9,245 nt of DNA from JAKVAV01 sp964635965 (GTDB taxonomy: Bacteria > Bacteroidota > Bacteroidia > Flavobacteriales_D > Cryomorphaceae), in contig CAZWQX010000151.1 in the NCBI GenBank assembly GCA_964635965.1, forward strand, positions 1 through 9,245, written 5' to 3'. A program made the translations under genes and the position numbers. Below the pieces are notes generated by a model. It ran no database searches. It saw only the letters and a program-made list of their open reading frames with translations, and had not been told where the DNA came from. The stretch's first letter is position 1. Each line of letters starts with the position of its first letter. Of the stretch, positions 1 to 5,405 are shown in pieces.

Positions 1-1
1 C

Positions 2-799
2 GGAGAAGCGAGTATCCGCCACGCAGGATATTCGAAACACGTTGACAGCCTAGGCACTTTTTTTCTGGGAATTCAGAGCCTCGGATATGGTGATTTTGAT
101 TTGACCACTGAGACCGGAGAGGTCATTGGAAATTTTAGCGCAGGTGAATACCTGTTTCAAGCAGGTTATGGCAGACAACTAGACGATAGATTCTCGGTTG
201 GAGGTAACCTTAAATTTGTGCTAAGTGAATTGGCAGAGTATCGATCAACCGCCTTTGCTTTAGATCTAAGCGGTACCTATTATAATCCCGAAAAGCTTTT
301 TACGGCGACCTTCCTTATAAAAAACGTCGGCACATCATTAAGGAGCTATAGAGAAGGAGTTGCTGAAGAGCTACCATTTGAGATTCAGGCTGCCATTTCA
401 AAAAGACTTGACAAAGCCCCGATTCGCCTTTCACTCGTTGGTGAAAATCTGCAACAATGGGATCTTACGCCTGAACCAACAACCACTGAAATCGATCCGT
501 TAACAGGCGAAGAGGTCGTCACCAACCCAGGCGGCTTTGGAGAGAACCTAATGAGGCACCTCATCTTTAATGCTGAGATACTCTTGACTGAAAACTTCAA
601 CATAAGATTGGGGTACAATTACAATCGACGACAACAACTCAAGATTGATGATAACCCGGGAGGTGCTGGAATCACATATGGATTGGGTTTGAGAATTGCG
701 AAAGTTCATATTAGTTATGCAAGAGCTGCATACAGTCTTGCCGGTGTAAGCAATCATTTCACCTTGAATGTAAAATTCGACGACTTCAAAAAATCGTAA
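2..799 (+). CDS. porQ: Type IX secretion system protein PorQ, C-terminal part (5' end outside window)
   Basis: The reading frame is open from base 2 to the TAA at 797-799, giving 265 visible residues. The family is about 330-350 aa, so roughly the first 70-80 residues lie outside the window. The TTG at 101 is not a credible start because the homologous sequence continues upstream of it (visible start GEASIRHAGYSKHVDSLGTF). Family hallmarks are GYGRQLDDRFSVGGNLKF, TYYNPEKLFTATFLIKNVG, LPFEIQAAISKRL and the end segment RIAKVHISYARAAYSLAG followed by SNHFT. PorQ is a FadL/PorV-like outer-membrane beta-barrel. In the T9SS it acts with PorU, PorV and PorZ in the complex that cleaves the sorting tail of cargo and attaches the cargo to the surface. 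The strand-rich, alternating C-terminal half fits a barrel. cmk follows after 33 nt on the same strand, so the two are probably cotranscribed. The family call is from recognised sequence, not a search. Confidence 0.9.
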   Translation, partial: GEASIRHAGYSKHVDSLGTFFLGIQSLGYGDFDLTTETGEVIGNFSAGEYLFQAGYGRQLDDRFSVGGNLKFVLSELAEYRSTAFALDLSGTYYNPEKLFTATFLIKNVGTSLRSYREGVAEELPFEIQAAISKRLDKAPIRLSLVGENLQQWDLTPEPTTTEIDPLTGEEVVTNPGGFGENLMRHLIFNAEILLTENFNIRLGYNYNRRQQLKIDDNPGGAGITYGLGLRIAKVHISYARAAYSLAGVSNHFTLNVKFDDFKKS

Positions 800-808
800 G
801 TTGTTAAT

Positions 809-831
809 GGCGACGTCGTATCTTCGACGCC
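809..831 (+). promoter_or_regulatory. cmk-proximal promoter element within an inverted repeat
   Basis: TATCTTCG at 819-826 matches the Bacteroidota -7 consensus TAnnTTTG with C for T, and is followed by ACGCCC. It lies in an inverted repeat: GTCG (815-818) and CGAC (825-828) flank TATCTT, and GGC (809-811) can pair with GCC (829-831) outside a GAC bulge. A TTG at 801-803 is only 15 nt upstream, closer than the usual 19-21 nt for a -33 element. Only 6 nt separate the -7 element from the cmk ATG, so a transcript from here would begin at or next to the start codon. This could be an internal promoter, or simply a junction hairpin in a porQ-cmk message. Confidence 0.4.
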
Positions 832-832
832 C

Positions 833-1528
833 ATGACAAAAAGTATCAACATAGCCGTAGATGGTTATTCTTCTTGTGGAAAAAGCACTATGGCGAAAGC
901 GATGGCAAAAAGCCTTGGCTACACGTATGTTGATTCAGGGGCAATGTATCGTGCCGTTACGCTGTTTGCCATACAAAATGGTTTCATACAGAACGGAGTT
1001 GTCAATAAAGAGAGCTTAATTAAAAGCTTGCCGTCTATTTTCATCGACTTCATATTGATCGAAGGCAAAAACTCTACACGACTCAACGATGAAGTAGTTG
1101 AAAATGAAATCAGAGGTCTCGAGGTATCTTCCTTAGTGAGTCAAGTCAGTAGAATTGCCGAAGTGAGGAAAAAACTTCGCGAGATTCAACAAGACCTCGC
1201 AAAACGCAAAGGAGTGGTGATGGACGGACGCGATATCGGAAGTGCTGTTCTTCCTGATGCCGAGCTCAAAATCTTCATGACGGCCGACAAAGAAATCAGA
1301 GCTAAACGTCGCTATGACGAATTGACTGCCAAGGGAGAACCAACATCTCTGGAAGAAATTAAAGAGAACATCCGGTTAAGGGACGAAATTGATACAACCA
1401 GAAAGGAAAATCCTCTTATTCAAACGGAAGATGCACGATTATTAGACAATTCAAATTTAACTCAGGAAGAGCAGTTAAAGATCGCTCTGGGCTGGGCAAA
1501 TACTGCTATTCAGCAGAAGAATCCGTAA
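833..1528 (+). CDS. cmk: Cytidylate (CMP/dCMP) kinase
   Basis: The 231-aa product (E. coli Cmk is 227 aa) phosphorylates CMP and dCMP with ATP in the cytoplasm, feeding CDP and dCDP into nucleotide pools. The P-loop is GYSSCGKST at residues 11-19, the form usual in Bacteroidota. The nucleotide-binding segment YVDSGAMYRAVT spans residues 32-43. VMDGRDIGSAVLPDAELKIF (129-148) carries the conserved Gly-Arg-Asp of the family, and the Arg-rich stretch RAKRRYDEL (156-164) with RLRDEIDTTR (181-190) provides the phosphate-contacting lid arginines. The ATG at 833 puts the P-loop at the normal distance from the N-terminus; the ATG at 807 is out of frame. There is no Shine-Dalgarno sequence. The gene follows porQ by 33 nt, and its last 23 nt overlap the 3' end of the convergent ispH. 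It is complete, with no missing motif. Confidence 0.96.
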   Translation: MTKSINIAVDGYSSCGKSTMAKAMAKSLGYTYVDSGAMYRAVTLFAIQNGFIQNGVVNKESLIKSLPSIFIDFILIEGKNSTRLNDEVVENEIRGLEVSSLVSQVSRIAEVRKKLREIQQDLAKRKGVVMDGRDIGSAVLPDAELKIFMTADKEIRAKRRYDELTAKGEPTSLEEIKENIRLRDEIDTTRKENPLIQTEDARLLDNSNLTQEEQLKIALGWANTAIQQKNP

Positions 1529-2741
1529 TCTCTTCCAAGACTTCTTCTACGGATCGGGTGTTTTCGAAATACGATAACACTTTCTGCATAACGGTATCGA
1601 TGGTGGCATCCGGACATGAAGCACCACTAGTGAGAACGATCCTCACCTTCTCTTTTTTTGGAATCCACTGATTGGTCAGCTCCATTTTCTTCAAGGGATA
1701 GTTGAAATGATTGATCTGATCACCAGATTCAATTTCCATATCGGAACTAATGAAATAAGTCGGAATTTTCTCTTCACAGAGTTCAACTATGTGGGAGGTA
1801 TTTGAGCTGTTGTAACCCCCAACAACCAAGGCCAAATCAGAATCGAGCTCTAAAACCCCATAAGTCGCGCGCTGATTATCATTGGTTGCGTAGCAAAGGG
1901 TATCTCTGGTATCGGCAAAGTGATCCTTGTAACCACCTTCTCCGTATGAATTTATCATGAGTCCTTTGAAGTAATCCGCTATTGCTTGGGTCTCTGTAGC
2001 GAGCATTGTGGTTTGATTCACAACTCCCACCCTCTTGAGATCAGTTTCAGGATCGAAACCCTCACTGAATTTGCCCGCGAATTCCAAATAAAAATCCTCT
2101 TTTGATCGCCTACCCAAAACATATTCTCCCAGTCTTTTTGCTTCGGCCATGTCAAACACTACGACCGAAGGAGCGTTCTGATAACTATGGGAAAAAGTTG
2201 CTCGGGTTTCTTCGTGTTTTACTTTTCCATGGATGATCACCGAGAATTCCTTCTTTCCCAATTGCTCTGAGCGCTTCCATACTTTCTCCACAAAAGGACA
2301 TGTCGTATTGTACTTCTCGATTTGAATGCCCTTCTCTGTCAGTAACTCCATTATTTCAACGGTAGTTCCAAATGCAGGAACAATCACGACGTCTTCAGGA
2401 TTTAATTCGTCCCAGTCTACAAACTGATTTCCCTGTGTATCCATAATAAATTGAATCCCTCTTTTTGTCAAATCGTCATTCACCGTAGGATTGTGAATCA
2501 TTTGACTCAAAAGAAAAATTCGCTTTCCTGGATTCTCTTCCAAAGCTCGGTAGGAAATTTCAATGGCATTTTCCACCCCGTAACAAAAGCCGAAATGGCG
2601 TGGAATAAGAAATTCAACAGGTCCAAAATCAAGCACAGTTGGAGTGAAATCTTTTTTCCTGGGATCTGTGATTTTTCTAGCTTCTTTTACCTTACCGATA
2701 ATGGGTGAGCGATAAAACTGAGGAACGTCGAATTGTTTCAT
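1506..2741 (-). CDS. ispH: 4-hydroxy-3-methylbut-2-enyl diphosphate reductase (long form)
   Basis: The 411-aa product is the last enzyme of the MEP (non-mevalonate) isoprenoid pathway. It is a cytoplasmic [4Fe-4S] protein that reduces HMBPP to IPP and DMAPP. The three cluster cysteines are visible: C53 in RHFGFCYGVENA, C148 in NTTCPFVEKVW and C283 in ADTRDTLCYATNDNQ. Other conserved parts are HGKVKHEETRATFSH (171-185, holding the HEE motif with the catalytic glutamate region), VNQTTMLA (241-248), VVGGYNSSNTSH (306-317) and the C-terminal SGASCPDATID (372-382). At 411 aa it is longer than E. coli IspH (~316 aa); the N-terminal extension starting MKQFDVPQFYRSPI and the insert around 190-235 are the pattern I know from flavobacterial IspH. 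The ATG at 2741 gives that characteristic N-terminus. It is transcribed divergently from rpsA and converges on cmk with a 23-bp 3' overlap. No defect was seen. Confidence 0.96.
   Translation of the reverse strand: MKQFDVPQFYRSPIIGKVKEARKITDPRKKDFTPTVLDFGPVEFLIPRHFGFCYGVENAIEISYRALEENPGKRIFLLSQMIHNPTVNDDLTKRGIQFIMDTQGNQFVDWDELNPEDVVIVPAFGTTVEIMELLTEKGIQIEKYNTTCPFVEKVWKRSEQLGKKEFSVIIHGKVKHEETRATFSHSYQNAPSVVVFDMAEAKRLGEYVLGRRSKEDFYLEFAGKFSEGFDPETDLKRVGVVNQTTMLATETQAIADYFKGLMINSYGEGGYKDHFADTRDTLCYATNDNQRATYGVLELDSDLALVVGGYNSSNTSHIVELCEEKIPTYFISSDMEIESGDQINHFNYPLKKMELTNQWIPKKEKVRIVLTSGASCPDATIDTVMQKVLSYFENTRSVEEVLEEITDSSAE
1521..1554. terminator. Possible weak bidirectional hairpin at the cmk/ispH convergent junction
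   Basis: ATCCGTA at 1521-1527 and TACGGAT at 1548-1554 are perfect 7-bp inverted repeats around a 20-nt loop, spanning the cmk stop codon and the last codons of ispH. There is no long T-run directly after either arm; on the + strand the next T-run is GTTTTC around 1559-1564. It is the only inverted repeat I saw at this junction, so it may assist termination of one or both transcripts. Because both arms lie in ispH coding sequence, chance pairing is possible. Confidence 0.25.
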
Positions 2742-2766
2742 GGTTGAATAGTCAACGGAGGAACAA

Positions 2767-2774
2767 CGAAATTA
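2767..2774 (-). promoter_or_regulatory. Candidate -7 element of the ispH promoter
   Basis: On the minus strand this reads TAATTTCG, matching TAnnTTyG. It lies 25 nt upstream of the ispH ATG, so the leader would be about 15-20 nt. No good TTTG-type -33 element sits at the usual distance; the nearest match is CTTG (minus strand, 2789-2792), which is too close. The position and octamer are suggestive only. Confidence 0.4.
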
Positions 2775-2893
2775 AGATAATGTTTGGGCAAGAATTCTGA
2801 ATTTGTCGCACTACATCGACTACTCTATTAATCGTGAGTTCGTCAGATCTCAATTAGAAAAGTCTATTCTCGTAATAATCAATCAAAAAACCG

Positions 2894-2901
2894 TATCTTC
2901 G
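2894..2901 (+). promoter_or_regulatory. Candidate -7 element of the rpsA promoter
   Basis: TATCTTCG followed by CGCCTCC matches the Bacteroidota -7 consensus TAnnTTyG and is identical over the octamer to the element before cmk. It is preceded by an AT-rich stretch (2850-2890) but no clear TTTG -33 element. Transcription from here would start near 2906-2909 and give a leader of about 70 nt holding the paired hairpins described separately. Confidence 0.55.
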
Positions 2902-2917
2902 CGCCTCCAAAATTTGA

Positions 2918-2971
2918 GGGTGTCGTGGTCACCCCTGTTTTAAACGACTTGCAGCTACCACGAAACTGCAA
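2918..2971 (+). promoter_or_regulatory. Candidate structured rpsA mRNA leader (two kissing hairpins)
   Basis: Hairpin 1 is GGGTG (2918-2922) with CACCC (2930-2934), closing a 7-nt loop TCGTGGT (2923-2929). Hairpin 2 is TTGCAG (2949-2954) with CTGCAA (2966-2971), closing an 11-nt loop CTACCACGAAA. The whole loop of hairpin 1 is perfectly complementary to ACCACGA (2957-2963) inside the loop of hairpin 2, giving a possible 7-bp kissing interaction. Hairpin 2 ends 5 nt before the ATG at 2977. Ribosomal protein genes are commonly autoregulated through their own mRNA leaders, and S1 represses its own translation in E. coli, so an autoregulatory role is a reasonable inference. The base pairing is seen directly; function and family membership are not established here. 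Confidence 0.6.
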
Positions 2972-2976
2972 TACAA

Positions 2977-5163
2977 ATGGATGCCTTAATTATGGCAAAC
3001 GAAGAAAAAAAAGTTTCTGAGGAAACTGAAAACAAAGAAACAGAAGTAACCCAAGAAGTTACTGAAGATCAAGCAACGGAAAAGGAAGAGACGACTACTC
3101 CCGAAGAATCATCAGAAAAGACAGAAGAGGTTGCTGAAGAAGCTACTGAAGTAGTAGCAGAGACCGAAGAGGCACCAGCTGAAGCTGTGGCGGACGAAGA
3201 GGCTAGTGAAGAAGCCCCTGCAGAAACTGAGGTAGTTGCTGAGGTGGAAGATGCCGATACTGATCCTGATGGTGACAAAATTGTTACCCGACAAAAAGAA
3301 GAAGAAGTAGGTCGCGATGATGAAGAAGGAGAAGAATTAAACCTCTACGAAGGACGCGAGGAGATGGACCCTGCCAATTTCGACTGGGAAAAATTTGAAG
3401 AAGGTTCAGAAGACTACGATAAAGCCCAACGAGCAGAATATGACGCTCTTTATGACGATACCCTCAACGCCGTTCAACAAGGAGAGGTAGTTAAAGGTAC
3501 TGTTGTTGACATCACCAAAAAAGAGGTGGTGGTAAACATCAACTATAAATCTGAAGGAATCGTTACTGCAAACGAATTCAGATACAATGACGAGCTGGCT
3601 ATCGGCGATATCGTTGATGTGTATGTGGAGAATCTTGAAGACAAAAACGGACAACTCAATATATCACACCGCACCGCGCGCATGCACGAAGCTTGGCGCA
3701 AGGTGAACGAGGCTCTTGATACCGATGCCGTAATCACTGGTAATATCAAATGCAGAACCAAGGGAGGTCTCATTGCGGACGTGTTTGGTTTGGAAGCTTT
3801 CCTTCCCGGATCTCAAATCGATGTCAAGCCTATTCGCGACTACGATATGTACGTTGGGAAGAAAATGGAATTCAAGGTTGTTAAGATTAATCATGAGTTC
3901 AAAAACGTTGTTGTTTCTCACAAAGCTTTGATCGAAGCCGAACTGGAAGAGCAGAAGAAGCAAATCATCGGTGGATTGGAAAAAGGACAAGTACTCGAAG
4001 GTACCGTGAAGAACATCACTTCTTATGGTGTCTTCATCGACCTTGGAGGAGTAGACGGCTTGATCCACATCACGGACTTGAGCTGGGGACGCATCAATCA
4101 TCCTGAAGAGGTGGTTGAACTTGACCAGAAAATTAACGTGGTAATTCTCGACTTCGATGACGACAAGAAGCGTATTGCTCTTGGATTAAAACAACTTACT
4201 GATCATCCATGGGATACGTTGAGTGACGAAACTCAAGTTGGAAGCAAGGTGAAAGGAAAAGTTGTTGTGATCGCTGATTACGGAGCGTTTATTGAAATTG
4301 CTCCCGGCGTAGAAGGATTGGTGCACGTTAGCGAGATGTCTTGGTCTCAGCACCTCAGAAGCGCCCAAGATTTCTTGACAGTTGGAGATGAAGTGGAAAC
4401 CGTTGTACTATCTATTGATAGAGAAGAGCGCAAGATGTCTTTGGGTATTAAGCAGCTTATGCCGGATCCATGGGCAGCCATTGCAGATAAATATCCTGTT
4501 GGCAGCAAACACAACGCTACGGTTCGAAACTTCACCAACTTCGGAATTTTCGTTGAGTTGGAAGAAGGAATTGATGGTTTGGTTCACATTTCAGACTTGA
4601 GCTGGTCAAAGAAAATCAAACACCCTTCTGAGTTCTGCAACATTGGCGATGAAATGGAAGTGGTTGTTCTCGAAGTAGATCAAGACAATCGTCGTTTGAG
4701 CCTTGGACACAAACAACTCGAAGAAAATCCTTGGGATGTATTTGAGTCAGTATTCCTGGAAGGTTCTACCCACGAAGGAACGGTTACCAATATTGAAAAC
4801 AACACGGCTACCGTAGCAATGCCTTACGGTGTTGAAGCTGTAGCACCATCTAAACATTTGCGAAAAGCTGATGGAAGTTCAATAAAGGTGGATGAGAAAG
4901 CCGACTTTGTTGTTCTTGAATTCAACAAGAACCAGAGAAGAATTATGGTCTCGCATACCCGTACTTTTGAAGAAGATCCAAAATTGAGCAAGGCAAAAGA
5001 AGTTGCCGAACGCAAAGCATCTGCTAAAGAAGCATCACGGGCTGTTGAAAATATACAGCGTGGTCAAGAGAAAACAACTCTTGGAGACTTGGATGTATTG
5101 GCAGGTCTGAAAGATGAAATGGAAAAAGACGAGAAAGCTGCTGCGAAAAAAGCAGACAAATAA
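2977..5163 (+). CDS. rpsA: 30S ribosomal protein S1 (bS1)
   Basis: The 728-aa protein carries six S1 (OB-fold) RNA-binding domains at about residues 166-231, 249-315, 335-405, 420-493, 507-580 and 594-661. Domains 3-5 are the best conserved, with signatures GTVKNITSYGVFIDLGGVDG, VIADYGAFIEIAPGVEGLVH and RNFTNFGIFVELEEGIDGLV. In the family, S1 sits on the 30S platform and helps mRNA binding and unfolding, with the first domains docking to the ribosome and the later ones binding RNA. The first ~165 residues are a strongly acidic extension rich in Glu, Ala, Val and Thr, typical of Bacteroidota S1 but long, and the C-terminus (~665-728) is a charged helical tail. Two in-frame starts are possible: 2977 (MDALIMANEEKK) and 2992 (MANEEKKVSEE). 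The shorter form looks more like a usual S1 N-terminus. Neither has a Shine-Dalgarno site. It has its own candidate promoter, a structured leader and a terminator, so it is probably monocistronic. Confidence 0.96.
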   Translation: MDALIMANEEKKVSEETENKETEVTQEVTEDQATEKEETTTPEESSEKTEEVAEEATEVVAETEEAPAEAVADEEASEEAPAETEVVAEVEDADTDPDGDKIVTRQKEEEVGRDDEEGEELNLYEGREEMDPANFDWEKFEEGSEDYDKAQRAEYDALYDDTLNAVQQGEVVKGTVVDITKKEVVVNINYKSEGIVTANEFRYNDELAIGDIVDVYVENLEDKNGQLNISHRTARMHEAWRKVNEALDTDAVITGNIKCRTKGGLIADVFGLEAFLPGSQIDVKPIRDYDMYVGKKMEFKVVKINHEFKNVVVSHKALIEAELEEQKKQIIGGLEKGQVLEGTVKNITSYGVFIDLGGVDGLIHITDLSWGRINHPEEVVELDQKINVVILDFDDDKKRIALGLKQLTDHPWDTLSDETQVGSKVKGKVVVIADYGAFIEIAPGVEGLVHVSEMSWSQHLRSAQDFLTVGDEVETVVLSIDREERKMSLGIKQLMPDPWAAIADKYPVGSKHNATVRNFTNFGIFVELEEGIDGLVHISDLSWSKKIKHPSEFCNIGDEMEVVVLEVDQDNRRLSLGHKQLEENPWDVFESVFLEGSTHEGTVTNIENNTATVAMPYGVEAVAPSKHLRKADGSSIKVDEKADFVVLEFNKNQRRIMVSHTRTFEEDPKLSKAKEVAERKASAKEASRAVENIQRGQEKTTLGDLDVLAGLKDEMEKDEKAAAKKADK

Positions 5164-5185
5164 GCACGTTTTCCTTAAGACTTAT

Positions 5186-5215
5186 AACCGCAGTCCGTTG
5201 GGCTGCGGTTTTTTG
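5186..5215 (+). terminator. Rho-independent terminator of rpsA
   Basis: AACCGCAG (5186-5193) pairs with CTGCGGTT (5203-5210). The stem can extend inward through TCC/GGG (one G-U pair) to leave a 3-nt loop. It runs directly into a T-run (5209-5214). It begins 22 nt after the rpsA stop codon and is the strongest GC-rich terminator in the window. Confidence 0.9.
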
Positions 5216-5236
5216 TTTTAGGATACCCCGAGAGAA

Positions 5237-5256
5237 GTTAAGAATTGGTTAAGAAT
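5237..5256 (+). repeat. Direct repeat GTTAAGAAT x2, 11-bp period, upstream of the cargo promoter
   Basis: GTTAAGAAT occurs at 5237-5245 and again at 5248-5256, separated by TG, so the two copies lie 11 bp (about one helical turn) apart. The second copy ends 2 nt before the TTTTG of the candidate -33 element. Direct repeats with this period next to the -35/-33 region are typical of OmpR/PhoB-type response-regulator sites. The regulator, if any, is unknown. Confidence 0.45.
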
Positions 5257-5258
5257 AT

Positions 5259-5289
5259 TTTGAATTAGTCTAAAACTATTCTATCTTAG
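5259..5289 (+). promoter_or_regulatory. Candidate promoter for the tandem secreted-protein genes
   Basis: TTTG at 5259-5262 and TATCTTAG at 5282-5289 are separated by 19 nt, fitting the Bacteroidota -33 TTTG / -7 TAnnTTTG arrangement with one mismatch in the -7 element. It lies after the rpsA terminator and about 115 nt before the start codon of the first gene, giving a leader of about 110 nt. This is the best complete promoter match in the window. Confidence 0.6.
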
Positions 5290-5405
5290 GCATCCGTTTC
5301 GTGAAATCTGTCGGCTTTTTTCTGCAGTTTAACGAAACATAGCCATGTATGGGGGCTTTATTCCATGCTGTTTTTTTAACCAAATTATTAACTAAACTAA
5401 TTCTT
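5290..5405 (+). promoter_or_regulatory. Long 5' leader of the first secreted-protein gene
   Basis: This stretch is non-coding if the promoter and start choices are right. GTTTCGT (5296-5302) can pair with ACGAAAC (5332-5338) around a 29-nt loop. Its 3' end contains TTTTAACCAAA (5374-5384) and CTAAACTAA (5392-5400), which recur before the second gene in the same order; CTAAACTAA is exactly 5 nt from the ATG in both. There is no Shine-Dalgarno sequence, so this A-rich element may be what the ribosome recognises. Beyond this I see nothing in it. Confidence 0.45.

Noticed and set aside
101..103. TTG at 101 as the start of the PorQ-like protein.
   Set aside because: The frame stays open to the left edge and the upstream residues continue the family sequence, so the gene is cut by the window rather than starting here.
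2451..2708. 85-codon plus-strand frame opposite the 5' part of ispH.
   Set aside because: It lies wholly inside a well-supported conserved gene and shows no family resemblance.
3069..3278. Ser/Ala-rich minus-strand frame opposite the start of rpsA.
   Set aside because: It is the antisense of the Glu/Ala/Thr-rich acidic arm of S1; low complexity, no independent evidence.
5345..5395. Short upstream frame (ATG at 5345, 16 codons) in the leader of the first cargo gene.
   Set aside because: No conserved counterpart before the second gene and no initiation context; chance is likely.
5349..5405. Upstream in-frame ATG at 5349 extending the first secreted protein by 19 residues.
   Set aside because: The extension breaks the signal peptide pattern, and the start at 5406 aligns with the paralogue's start and its CTAAACTAA-N5-ATG context.
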